A stretch of 5,940 nucleotides of DNA, from the NCBI GenBank assembly GCA_016196415.1, contig JACPXS010000141.1:1-5940 (forward strand), read 5' to 3'. Shown one piece after another: positions 1-5,938 of this stretch (positions are counted from its first letter, which is position 1; the number at the start of each line of letters is the position of its first letter). This DNA is from Candidatus Omnitrophota bacterium (GTDB lineage Bacteria > Omnitrophota > Koll11 > Aquiviventales > Aquiviventaceae). Both the position numbers and the translations under genes were made by a program. A model generated the notes under the pieces. It was not told the origin of the DNA, searched no databases, and saw only the letters and a list, made by a program, of their open reading frames with translations.

Positions 1-449
1 AAGTGCTTGTTCGTGGCGCGCGCCAGGAGGTGCAGGATGATCTCGCTATCCACGGTGGTCTGGAAGATGGAGCCGTTGGCTTCCAGTTGCTGGCGCAGCT
101 CGGAGGCGTTGACGAGGTTCCCGTTATGCGCGACGGCGAGCGCGCCTTTCGCGTAAGTGACCACCAGCGGCTGCGAGTTCTTCAAGGTGCTCGATCCCGT
201 CGTCGAGTAGCGCGTATGCCCAAGCGCCATCCGACCCGGCAACCCATGCAGCGTTGGCTCGTTGAACACCTCGGACACCAGCCCCATCCCTTTGTGGGTG
301 TGCATCATCTTGCCATCGTAGGTCACGATGCCAGCCGCCTCCTCGCCCCGGTGCTGGAGCGAATAGAGTCCCAGGTAGGTCAGCCGGGCCGCGTCACGAT
401 GCCCGTAGATGCCGAACAGCCCGCAAGAGTGTTTTACGGAATCGTCCAT
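1..449 (-). CDS. purF: Amidophosphoribosyltransferase PurF, N-terminal part (runs off the window)
   Basis: PurF catalyses the first committed step of purine synthesis: PRPP plus glutamine gives 5-phosphoribosylamine, in the cytosol. The 149 codons visible are the N-terminal Ntn glutaminase domain. Reading from the ATG at 449, the catalytic Cys is residue 9 (CGLFGIYGH), preceded by an 8-residue propeptide (MDDSVKHS). This resembles the self-processed, Bacillus-type PurF rather than E. coli PurF, where Cys follows the initiator Met. Further family motifs are LQHRGEEAAGI (31-41), LGHTRYSTTG (77-86), AHNGNLVNA (107-115) and TVDSEIILH (132-140), which contain the expected Arg80, Asn109, Gly110 and Asp134. 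The phosphoribosyltransferase domain lies beyond the window edge. There is no clear Shine-Dalgarno sequence before 449. An in-frame ATG at 485 would give a 20-residue propeptide. The start overlaps the 3' end of the upstream membrane-protein gene by 16 bp, so translational coupling is likely. The identity is very secure; the exact start is less so. Confidence 0.95.
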   Translation of the reverse strand, partial: MDDSVKHSCGLFGIYGHRDAARLTYLGLYSLQHRGEEAAGIVTYDGKMMHTHKGMGLVSEVFNEPTLHGLPGRMALGHTRYSTTGSSTLKNSQPLVVTYAKGALAVAHNGNLVNASELRQQLEANGSIFQTTVDSEIILHLLARATNKH

Positions 450-931
450 GCTACTTGGCTGGGGGCTCGGGGCAAAAGCACCCATCTCTCAAATGCCGTC
501 CCAAGCAAGAAGTAGAACCCTCCTCCAGCAACGATGGTAGAAACACATGCTACTAGGGGCCCATCAGATACCCCCAGAATGAAATAGTTCAGGGGAAACA
601 ACACCACATACAGCGGGGCGATCCCTTCCCAGATCAGTGGTTCACTCGTCTGGCCTGACAATCCTAGAACGAGGAGGCCGAGGGCTAGTAATGCATAGAC
701 TCCTGCGAACATCATTCCCATTGAGAACCTTAATCTCTTCCTAAGGAACGCAGCGGCACATAATGGTCCCAGGACAATGGCTGTCTGCGCGCTACCGGCC
801 AAAGCGATGAGGCTCCAACTAGCAGCGATGAAGCTCCAACTAGCACCTTCATACCTACCTGCCAGCACCAAAGAAGCCGCGGCAAAGATCCAAACCACAC
901 CTCCAAAGATAGCGAGCCGAAGTCCTCTCAT
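434..931 (-). CDS. Orphan integral membrane protein, function unknown
   Basis: This 165-residue protein is not one I recognise. It is very hydrophobic, with about five candidate membrane segments near residues 4-24, 31-62, 70-93, 103-121 and 124-147. The short loop FLRKRLRF (62-69) is the most basic stretch and would be expected on the cytoplasmic side. No catalytic motif is visible. Residues 30-43 are a 7-residue tandem duplication (ASWSFIA then ASWSLIA) made by a 21-bp DNA duplication. No Shine-Dalgarno sequence precedes the ATG at 931; instead a 13-codon ORF ends in an ATGA overlap with it, which would allow coupled initiation. G+C is near one half in the lines sampled, clearly below the neighbouring pur genes, which suggests acquired DNA. 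The 3' end overlaps the start of purF by 16 bp. It follows the toxin gene by 40 nt, but I have no evidence that it belongs to the toxin-antitoxin system. That the ORF is a real gene is likely but not certain. Confidence 0.62.
   Translation of the reverse strand: MRGLRLAIFGGVVWIFAAASLVLAGRYEGASWSFIAASWSLIALAGSAQTAIVLGPLCAAAFLRKRLRFSMGMMFAGVYALLALGLLVLGLSGQTSEPLIWEGIAPLYVVLFPLNYFILGVSDGPLVACVSTIVAGGGFYFLLGTAFERWVLLPRAPSQVAWTIP
803..844 (-). repeat. 21-bp tandem duplication inside the membrane-protein gene
   Basis: Two adjacent 21-bp units (803-823 and 824-844) differ at one base. In the coding strand each reads GCTAGTTGGAGCYTCATCGC plus T. The duplication is in frame and encodes ASWSFIA followed by ASWSLIA, lengthening the second hydrophobic segment by seven residues. 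The near-identity indicates a recent event, probably replication slippage. Confidence 0.9.
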
Positions 932-969
932 CGGAGAACTCGAAGGGCTTTCAGATCATCTTCAGCCAT
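928..969 (-). CDS. Possible 13-codon mini-ORF linking toxin and membrane-protein genes
   Basis: Two bases after the toxin stop codon an ATG at 969 opens a frame encoding MAEDDLKALRVLR. It ends in a TGA that overlaps the membrane-protein ATG as ATGA (928-931). There is no Shine-Dalgarno sequence for it, so ribosomes would have to reinitiate after the toxin stop. It could be a coupling peptide that carries ribosomes to the membrane-protein start, the original N-terminus of the membrane protein lost by a frameshift (RVLR followed by RGLRLAIF would read plausibly), or chance. The spacing at both ends is what makes it worth recording; 13 codons is too short to claim more. Confidence 0.3.
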   Translation of the reverse strand: MAEDDLKALRVLR

Positions 970-971
970 GG

Positions 972-1247
972 TCAGGCGTGACGGAGGTACCGGCGAACGT
1001 CCTCGTGATCGCCGAGGAGCACCAACACGAGCGCGTCACCGTGCAGCTGAAAGAGGATGCGGAGATCCCTGTTGATGCTGATCTCGAAGTTCCCGCGCTG
1101 GAGCTTCTTCAGGCGAAGCGACTTCGGCTTTGTTGGGCTGCCGATATGCTCAAGAAAGGCGCTGAGCTGATACCAGGTCTTCTCTTGGAGATGCTTAGGA
1201 AGCCTCGCAACCCCCCGCTGGAACCCCGGGAGCTCAACAACCCTCAT
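972..1247 (-). CDS. RelE/ParE-superfamily toxin of a type II toxin-antitoxin pair
   Basis: This 91-residue basic protein looks like a RelE/ParE-fold toxin; RelE-like members usually cut mRNA on the ribosome, while ParE members poison gyrase. Features seen are an N-terminal helical region with FQRGVARLPKHLQEKTWYQL (9-28), a PKSLRLKKL strand region (41-49), the core NFEISINRDLRILFQL (53-68) and a C-terminal LVLLGDHEDVRRYLRHA (75-91). The arrangement of Leu-Lys-Lys-Leu, then Arg-Asp-Leu-Arg-Ile-Leu-Phe, then Gly-Asp-His-Glu-Asp-Val is the usual RelE/ParE pattern; Arg60, Arg63 and His81 are candidate active-site residues by inference. The start ATG overlaps the antitoxin stop in an ATGA (1244-1247), the typical coupling that keeps antitoxin in excess. 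It belongs to the pair encoded at 972-1531. Which target it attacks cannot be told from sequence alone. Confidence 0.82.
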   Translation of the reverse strand: MRVVELPGFQRGVARLPKHLQEKTWYQLSAFLEHIGSPTKPKSLRLKKLQRGNFEISINRDLRILFQLHGDALVLVLLGDHEDVRRYLRHA

Positions 1248-1531
1248 GCCCTCATGCGTCGCTTGAGGTCGCTCAGGAATGACGCCGCATCAGCGTGAAC
1301 CTTTCCCTTGCCCGCCTTCAGCTCAGCTCGGACTTTTCGGTTAAACGCGTCCCAATCCTTGTCGCTCAAGCCCAGGGACTTCGCTTGCTCCGCTTCAATG
1401 TTCACCGGGGAGATCACCAGCGCGCCGCGTCGCTCGGAGATATCGACCCAGCTTTTCCCCGTCACCCCAAAGCGCTTGGCGAGCCGCGCGGGGATCGTCA
1501 GCTGCCGCTTCACGTTCAACTGTCGAAACAT
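1244..1531 (-). CDS. AbrB/MazE-family (SpoVT-type DNA-binding) antitoxin
   Basis: This 95-residue protein carries an N-terminal swapped-hairpin DNA-binding domain of the AbrB/MazE type (about 3-44): LNVKRQLTIPARLAKRFGV, then GKSWVDISERRGALVISPV. The KRQLTIPARL motif corresponds to the family's 'GqitiPkel' signature. The C-terminal half (about 45-95) is charged and ends in KGKVHADAASFLSDLKRRMRA, the sort of tail that wraps and neutralises the partner toxin. It lies directly upstream of the toxin gene with a 4-nt ATGA overlap. A strong AGGAGG ribosome site lies 9 nt before the ATG at 1531. The gene has its own predicted promoter in the purL tail with a tandem repeat that could be its operator, consistent with the autorepression normal for antitoxins. 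An AbrB-type antitoxin beside a RelE/ParE-type toxin is a mixed pairing relative to textbook MazEF and RelBE. Confidence 0.85.
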   Translation of the reverse strand: MFRQLNVKRQLTIPARLAKRFGVTGKSWVDISERRGALVISPVNIEAEQAKSLGLSDKDWDAFNRKVRAELKAGKGKVHADAASFLSDLKRRMRA

Positions 1532-1540
1532 CGGCCCGCA

Positions 1541-1546
1541 CCTCCT
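1541..1546 (-). promoter_or_regulatory. Ribosome binding site of the antitoxin gene
   Basis: A perfect AGGAGG on the minus strand with a 9-nt spacer to the ATG at 1531. It is by far the best ribosome site in the purL-purF interval and fixes the antitoxin start. Confidence 0.85.
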
Positions 1547-1553
1547 GAAATGA

Positions 1554-1582
1554 ATAATATCATACTTTCATACTTTATTCAA
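1554..1582 (-). promoter_or_regulatory. Predicted sigma-70-type promoter of the toxin-antitoxin genes
   Basis: On the minus strand TTGAAT (1577-1582, -35) and TATTAT (1554-1559, -10) are separated by exactly 17 nt. The -35 matches TTGACA at four of six bases and the -10 matches TATAAT at five of six. The -35 lies in the last codons of purL and the -10 lies 22 nt upstream of the antitoxin start codon. The sequence is strikingly AT-rich in a GC-rich setting. It would let the toxin-antitoxin genes, and perhaps the membrane protein and purF, be transcribed independently of the pur operon. Confidence 0.6.
1561..1576 (-). repeat. Tandem 8-bp repeat, possible antitoxin operator
   Basis: AAAGTATG occurs twice in direct tandem on the minus strand, filling the spacer between the -35 and -10 elements and overlapping the purL stop codon. 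A protein bound here would block RNA polymerase, so it is a natural candidate operator for autorepression by the AbrB-type antitoxin. This is inference from position; no operator consensus can be matched. Confidence 0.5.
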
Positions 1583-3928
1583 TTCCGCAGATGGAGCTGG
1601 GGACAGGGCGCCTGGGAGTCCCGATCGCCAAGCTGCGTTCAGCTCGTCCACCGGCGCGTCGATCCAGGAGCCGATCACGAGGTGCTTTCCGCCGACGCGG
1701 CCAATCGGTGCGGCCGCAACCCCGTAACGGCGCGCCAGGTGTTCAAGCGGCTCGAGGTGGTAGCGCTCGCATGTGACGACGATGCGACCGGCCGACTCCC
1801 CGAACAGGAACGCGTCTGTCCGGATGCGGCATGCGGCGTGCGCCATGCGGAATTGAACAGTCGCGCCCAAGAGATGTTGTTCGTCCATCATGCAGCACTC
1901 CGCCAGCGCAACGGCCAAGCCGCCTTCTGAGCAGTCGTGCGCCGATTTGATGAATTCGCGACGGCTTGCCTCGATCATGAGCCGATGAAGCGCGCGCTCT
2001 TGCGCGAGGTCCACGCGCGGCGGACAACCCGCTTTACGCCGATGGCAGCACGCCAGGTACTCGCTGCCTCCCAGCTCCTCCTTGGTCTCGCCGAAAAGGA
2101 CGATTGCATCACCATCGTTCTTGAAGAACGCTGTCAGAGGTTCGAGGTTCGAGGTTCGAGGTTCGAGGGGACGGCGACCCTTCCCTTGAACCTTGACCCT
2201 TGAACCTTGAACGCCTTCGATGAGGCCGATCATCCCAATGACGGGCGTCGGGTCGATGGCGCCGCGTGGGCCTTCGTTGTAGAAGCTGACGTTGCCGCCG
2301 GTCACCGGCGTCCCAAACGCCCGGCACGCCTCGGCGATTCCCCGCACGCACTCCTTGAACTGCCACATGATTTCAGGATCCTCCGGGCTGCCGAAGTTCA
2401 AGCAGTCGGTCACCGCCAAGGGCGTGGCCCCGACGCAGACGAGGTTGCGTGCGGCCTCGGCTACCGAGAGCTTTCCGCCTTCATAGGGATCCAAGTAGCA
2501 GTAGCGCCCGTTGCCGTCAATCGTGGCGGCAAGCAGCCGACCGGTTTCTTTGAGGCGCACCACCGCCGCATCCCCTCGGCCAGGCAAGACCACCGTGTTG
2601 GTCTGCACCATGTGATCGTACTGTTCGTACACAGACGACTTGTCCGCGATCGTCGGAGTGCTCAGCAGCTTCACGAGAACCGCGGCGTGGTCTTTCGGCT
2701 GCGGCACGCCCCGCAACGAAAGCGAGCGCGCCTTCGAGAGGTAGCGCGGGCGCTTGGTCGGCCGTCGGTGCACGGGGGCCTCCTTGGTCAGCGCACGGAC
2801 CGGGATCTCCGCCACGACGGCGCCTCGCTCCTTGACCCGCAACCGCCCATCCCCTGTCACCCGGCCGATCTCAACGGCGTTCAAACCCCACTTGGCAAAG
2901 ATGCGCGCCATTCGAGCCTGACGGCCGCGTTTCACCACCAAGAGCATGCGCTCCTGCGACTCCGACAGCATGACGTCATACGGAGTCATCCCCTCTTCCC
3001 GTCGGGGGATGCGGATGATTTCGATCTCCATGCCGGTGCCGCTGCGGACCGGCATCTCACAGGTGGAGCAGGTTAACCCCGCCGCGCCCATATCCTGAAT
3101 GCCCACCACGTCGCCCGTCGCCAGCGCTTCCAACGTCGCCTCGATCAAACACTTCTCGGCGAACGGATCTCCGATCTGGACCGCCGGCCGGTCCGCTTCA
3201 GAGCCTTCGGTAATCTCTCTCGAGGCGAAACTCGCCCCACCCAGCCCATCGCGCCCGGTGGAGGAGCCGACGTAGAGGACCGGGTTGCCCACCCCAGCCG
3301 CGCGCGCGCGGGCGATCCGACCGGCCGGCACCACCCCGATGCACATCACGTTCACCAGCGGATTCTCCCGATAGCAGCCATCAAAGGCAATCTCCCCACC
3401 CACCGTCGGTACACCGACGGCGTTGCCGTAATCGGCGATCCCTCGTACCACGCCATCCAGCAAAAATCGCGTGCGGGCATCACGCAACGGCCCGAAGCGC
3501 AGCGAATTCAGGAGGGCGATGGGTCGCGCCCCCATCGTGAAGATGTCGCGAATGATCCCGCCCACCCCGGTGGCAGCGCCGGCGTGCGGCTCCACCGCCG
3601 AGGGGTGATTGTGGCTCTCCACCTTAAAGGCGATGGCCAGTCCGCCGCCCGCATCCACCAATCCGGCGTTCTCCTCTCCGGCCGCGATGAGAATCTGCTT
3701 GCCACGCGTCGGGAACTGGGTGAGGTACGGTCTTGAGCTGCCATAGGAGCAGTGCTCCGAGTACATGACACCGAAGATCCCCACCTCGGTGAGGGACGGC
3801 TGGCGCCCCAGGAGTTGCACCATATCGCGATAGGCGGCCTCCGTAAGGTTATGGGATTTCGCCACCCGCCTTAGCATTGCAGGGGCTGTGGCCGGCTGTG
3901 AGGGGGGTGGCATCGGGCGAACGCTCAT
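1568..3928 (-). CDS. purL: Phosphoribosylformylglycinamidine synthase, PurL (small-type synthetase subunit)
   Basis: PurL uses ATP and ammonia from PurQ to convert FGAR to FGAM, step 4 of IMP synthesis, in a PurS-PurQ-PurL complex. From the ATG at 3928 it is 786 residues, somewhat longer than the roughly 740 of Bacillus-type PurL. Family landmarks are [19 protein letters not shown] (47-65, probable catalytic His59), [20 protein letters not shown] (100-119), GVGGIIRD (121-128), [64 protein letters not shown] and, in the second half, [12 protein letters not shown] and [14 protein letters not shown]. Both ATP-binding half-repeats are therefore present. Residues 573-598 are a repeat-derived insertion between MIGLIE and FFKNDGDAI; this and a Pro-rich N-terminus ([17 protein letters not shown]) explain the extra length. 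The open frame extends to 4027 inside pilT, but 3928 lies 19 nt after the pilT stop and is the first sensible start. Its ribosome site is weak. Later ATGs at 3913 and 3877 are alternatives. Confidence 0.96.
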   Translation of the reverse strand: MSVRPMPPPSQPATAPAMLRRVAKSHNLTEAAYRDMVQLLGRQPSLTEVGIFGVMYSEHCSYGSSRPYLTQFPTRGKQILIAAGEENAGLVDAGGGLAIAFKVESHNHPSAVEPHAGAATGVGGIIRDIFTMGARPIALLNSLRFGPLRDARTRFLLDGVVRGIADYGNAVGVPTVGGEIAFDGCYRENPLVNVMCIGVVPAGRIARARAAGVGNPVLYVGSSTGRDGLGGASFASREITEGSEADRPAVQIGDPFAEKCLIEATLEALATGDVVGIQDMGAAGLTCSTCEMPVRSGTGMEIEIIRIPRREEGMTPYDVMLSESQERMLLVVKRGRQARMARIFAKWGLNAVEIGRVTGDGRLRVKERGAVVAEIPVRALTKEAPVHRRPTKRPRYLSKARSLSLRGVPQPKDHAAVLVKLLSTPTIADKSSVYEQYDHMVQTNTVVLPGRGDAAVVRLKETGRLLAATIDGNGRYCYLDPYEGGKLSVAEAARNLVCVGATPLAVTDCLNFGSPEDPEIMWQFKECVRGIAEACRAFGTPVTGGNVSFYNEGPRGAIDPTPVIGMIGLIEGVQGSRVKVQGKGRRPLEPRTSNLEPLTAFFKNDGDAIVLFGETKEELGGSEYLACCHRRKAGCPPRVDLAQERALHRLMIEASRREFIKSAHDCSEGGLAVALAECCMMDEQHLLGATVQFRMAHAACRIRTDAFLFGESAGRIVVTCERYHLEPLEHLARRYGVAAAPIGRVGGKHLVIGSWIDAPVDELNAAWRSGLPGALSPAPSAELNKV
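2137..2212. repeat. Inverted pair of 7-bp repeat arrays inside purL
   Basis: On the plus strand GAGG at 2137-2140 is followed by four TTCGAGG units (2141-2168). After a 15-nt spacer come four CCTTGAA units (2184-2211, one with C as its last base). The arms are inverted copies apart from one systematic difference per heptad (CGA against TGA), so a plus-sense transcript would pair through G-U wobbles and a purL mRNA would have an A-C mismatch per unit. The element is read through in frame, giving [12 protein letters not shown] from one arm and [14 protein letters not shown] from the other. PurL homologues have only a short loop at this point, so it is an insertion. Confidence 0.9.
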
Positions 3929-3947
3929 GACGAGTGGTCCAACTGGG

Positions 3948-5042
3948 CTAGATGGCCGATGCCCCTGTCTGACCGCAGAGCCGCTTGAAGTCCTCCGGGT
4001 TCGTCGATTTCGACAGCGCATCCTCAAACGCCACCTGGCCTTCAGCGACGAGCGCCTTGAGAGCCATGTCGAGGGCCACCATGCCTACCTTGGCGCCGGA
4101 CTGGATCACGCTCAGGATCTGATGGGTCTTGCCTTCTCGGATAAGGTTTCGGATCGCCGTGGTGCCCACCATGATTTCCATGGCGCACACCCGTCCCTTG
4201 CCATCCTTGCGCCGGATCAGGGTTTGGGAGAGCACCCCCTCAAGCACCTCGGCCACTTGGACACGAATCTGCTGCTGCCGCTCGGCCGGGACCACATCGA
4301 CGACGCGATCCACCGTCGCCGCCGCCCCCGTTGTATGGAGCGTGCCGAACACGAGGTGGCCGGTCTCTGCGGCCGTCACCGCCAGCGCGATCGTCTCCAG
4401 ATCCCGCATCTCCCCCACCAGGATGACATCGGGGTCCTGCCGGAGCGCGTGCTTCAGCGCCTCGGCGAAGGAGCGGGTGTCGCTGCCCAGCTCCCGCTGC
4501 CTGATGATGGCCTTTTTATTCTTGTACAGGAATTCGATCGGGTCCTCGATCGTCACGACGTGGACCGCGTGGTGCACATTCACCTGCTCGATCATGGCCG
4601 CCAAGGTGGTTGATTTCCCGGATCCGGTCGGGCCGGTCACGAGAATCAAGCCGCGCGGCTTGGTGCAGAACTCTTTCAACATGGCCGGCAGCTTCAACTC
4701 ATCCAGTGTCAGCGGGCGCTCCGGAATGGCCCGAAACACCGCGCCCAGAGTTCCGCGCTGCCACAATGCGTTCCCCCGGAATCGCGAGACGCCGGGCAGG
4801 CTGTAGGAGAAGTCCAGCTCTCGGCTTTGCTCGAGCTTCTCCTGTTGCGCGCGGTCCAGGATCTCGTAGAGCATCTCCTGGACCGAGGCCGATGTGAGCG
4901 GCTCGGCGCCATCCGCCACCAAGACGCCATTCACCCGAAAGGCGGGCGAGCTGCCGACGGCCAGGTGAAGATCGGAGGCCTTCTTCTCAACCATCTCCTT
5001 CAATAGCGCATCAACAGCGCCTGCCTGCCCGCTTGTGGTCAT
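3948..5042 (-). CDS. pilT: Type IV pilus retraction ATPase PilT
   Basis: PilT is the hexameric cytoplasmic ATPase that depolymerises type IV pili, driving twitching motility and DNA uptake. The 364 residues match the usual length. An N-terminal PAS-like domain (about 1-105) contains [20 protein letters not shown] (20-39) and the [17 protein letters not shown] stretch (77-93). The motor domain has Walker [10 protein letters not shown] (137-145), the Asp box [10 protein letters not shown] (162-171), Walker [13 protein letters not shown] (203-214, Glu211) and the His box [12 protein letters not shown] (227-238). [14 protein letters not shown] (296-309) is the PilT-specific motif that separates it from PilB and GspE. 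The start at 5042 has an AGGAGG (5048-5053) with a 5-nt spacer. It lies 53 nt after purQ and 19 nt before purL, so it is probably co-transcribed with them. PilU is an alternative label, but the AIRNLIRE motif and length favour PilT. No pilus partner genes are in view. Confidence 0.95.
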   Translation of the reverse strand: MTTSGQAGAVDALLKEMVEKKASDLHLAVGSSPAFRVNGVLVADGAEPLTSASVQEMLYEILDRAQQEKLEQSRELDFSYSLPGVSRFRGNALWQRGTLGAVFRAIPERPLTLDELKLPAMLKEFCTKPRGLILVTGPTGSGKSTTLAAMIEQVNVHHAVHVVTIEDPIEFLYKNKKAIIRQRELGSDTRSFAEALKHALRQDPDVILVGEMRDLETIALAVTAAETGHLVFGTLHTTGAAATVDRVVDVVPAERQQQIRVQVAEVLEGVLSQTLIRRKDGKGRVCAMEIMVGTTAIRNLIREGKTHQILSVIQSGAKVGMVALDMALKALVAEGQVAFEDALSKSTNPEDFKRLCGQTGASAI

Positions 5043-5047
5043 CCCCC

Positions 5048-5053
5048 CCTCCT
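5048..5053 (-). promoter_or_regulatory. Ribosome binding site of pilT
   Basis: AGGAGG on the minus strand, continuing into a G-run, with only 5 nt to the ATG at 5042. It is strong in sequence but on the short side in spacing, and it supports 5042 as the start. Confidence 0.7.
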
Positions 5054-5095
5054 GCGTGATCCGGTTCCCGCGTCAGCCTGGTGTTGCCGGCACGA

Positions 5096-5791
5096 CTAGC
5101 CTTGCTGCTCGCTCATGGCCTGCATCATGGACACGAAGATGAGCCGGCCGTCAGCGGAGCCCAAGACCTCCTCGGCGGCGCGCTCGGGGTGCGGCATCAG
5201 GCCCATGACGTTGCCAGCCTCGTTGCTGAACCCGGCAATGCCGTCGGTGGAGCCGTTCGGGTTGGCGGTCTCTGTCACGCGACCCTCCTCATCGCAGTAT
5301 CGGAAGAGCACCTGGGTGTGAATTGCGCGACGGGTTTTTTCATCGGTGGTGTACCGCCCTTCGTTGTGCGCAATGGGCATGCGGACTACCTGGCCCAGCT
5401 GAAACTGGTTCGTAAACGGGCTGTCGGTGCGCTCAACGCGCAGCGTCACGAACCGGCAGATAAACCGCAGCCCCGTGTTGCGCAGCATCGCACCCGGCAG
5501 CAGCCCCGCCTCGAGCAGGATCTGGAAGCCGTTGCAGATGCCGATGACGAGCCCGCCATCGTGGGCGAAGCGCGCCACCGCGCGCATGATCGGGGAGAAA
5601 CGCGCCACGGCCCCGGTGCGCAGGTAGTCGCCGTAGCTGAACCCGCCCGGCAGGACGACGGCATCGCAGCCCTTCAGCGAGGTCTCCTGGTGCCACAGCG
5701 GCACGACCTGCTGATCCAACACGTCCTGAAGGACATGCACGCAGTCCTGGTCGCAGTTGGATCCTGGGAAGATGACCACGCCGAATTTCAT
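5096..5791 (-). CDS. purQ: Phosphoribosylformylglycinamidine synthase subunit PurQ (glutaminase)
   Basis: PurQ is the class I glutamine amidotransferase subunit of FGAM synthase: it hydrolyses glutamine and passes ammonia to PurL. The 231 residues are the normal size for stand-alone PurQ. The family start [17 protein letters not shown] (1-17) fixes the initiation codon. Other landmarks are [17 protein letters not shown] (45-61), the nucleophile elbow [17 protein letters not shown] (84-100) with Cys86, PIAHNEGRY (139-147), [14 protein letters not shown] (177-190) and GLMPHPERA (197-205), which supplies the triad partners His201 and Glu203. All catalytic residues are intact. A GGAG ribosome site lies 9 nt upstream. 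It is the first complete gene of the cluster. Its partner PurL is two genes downstream, separated by pilT, and purS, usually just upstream of purQ, is absent from the 149 nt visible there. Confidence 0.97.
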   Translation of the reverse strand: MKFGVVIFPGSNCDQDCVHVLQDVLDQQVVPLWHQETSLKGCDAVVLPGGFSYGDYLRTGAVARFSPIMRAVARFAHDGGLVIGICNGFQILLEAGLLPGAMLRNTGLRFICRFVTLRVERTDSPFTNQFQLGQVVRMPIAHNEGRYTTDEKTRRAIHTQVLFRYCDEEGRVTETANPNGSTDGIAGFSNEAGNVMGLMPHPERAAEEVLGSADGRLIFVSMMQAMSEQQG

Positions 5792-5800
5792 GTAGTGGTG

Positions 5801-5804
5801 CTCC
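5801..5804 (-). promoter_or_regulatory. Ribosome binding site of purQ
   Basis: GGAG on the minus strand, 9 nt before the purQ ATG at 5791. It agrees with the conserved [11 protein letters not shown]-terminus in setting the start. Confidence 0.65.
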
Positions 5805-5852
5805 GTCGAAAACCCCGTTCCACGCTACTAGGGCCACGGGGCCTGCGACCGA

Positions 5853-5883
5853 GCCGGGCACCCCGCCTCTCGGCGGGGTCGGC
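5853..5883 (-). promoter_or_regulatory. GC-rich hairpin with GAGA loop in the purQ leader
   Basis: Minus-strand ACCCCGCC and GGCGGGGT (5860-5867 with 5872-5879) form a perfect 8-bp stem closed by GAGA, a GNRA-type tetraloop. Four more pairs (5853-5856 with 5880-5883) extend it past a 3-nt bulge. No T-run follows on either strand, so it is not a standard intrinsic terminator. It lies about 60 nt before purQ and may be a leader structure or an intergenic repeat; its role is unknown. Confidence 0.5.
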
Positions 5884-5913
5884 GACGGCCGGCCGCCAGC
5901 GCGTCAGGCATTT

Positions 5914-5938
5914 CGCGTCCACCCTGATGGTGGACGCG
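5914..5938. repeat. Perfect 10-bp inverted repeat upstream of purQ
   Basis: CGCGTCCACC and GGTGGACGCG form a perfect 10-bp stem around a 5-nt loop, ending 2 nt from the window edge. Read on the minus strand it is followed by AAATG rather than a U-tract, so termination is not supported in that direction. The sequence beyond 5940 needed to judge the other direction is missing. It could be the end-hairpin of an upstream gene, a leader structure or a dispersed palindrome. Confidence 0.55.

Noticed and set aside
3..515. Plus-strand open frame of 170 codons at the left edge
   Set aside because: It is antisense to the purF glutaminase domain, which shows every catalytic motif.
2137..2212. CRISPR-like array or intrinsic terminator
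   Set aside because: Units are 7 bp with no spacers, the element lies inside an uninterrupted purL reading frame, and no U-tract follows.
2109..2366. Frameshift or pseudogene in purL at the repeat element
   Set aside because: The frame stays open through the element and conserved PurL motifs continue in the same frame on both sides.
2207..3076. Long plus-strand open frame of 289 codons
   Set aside because: It is antisense to well-conserved purL sequence, its translation is Arg/His/Ala-rich with no recognisable motif, and such shadows are expected in GC-rich DNA.
3929..4027. N-terminal extension of PurL into pilT
   Set aside because: The extra 33 codons are Arg-rich, lie inside the pilT coding region out of frame, and do not resemble any PurL N-terminus; the ATG at 3928 just after the pilT stop is far better.
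3888..4806. Overlapping plus-strand open frames opposite pilT (3888-4613 and 4129-4806)
   Set aside because: They mirror intact pilT with all its motifs on the other strand, and their translations are low in identity to anything I know.
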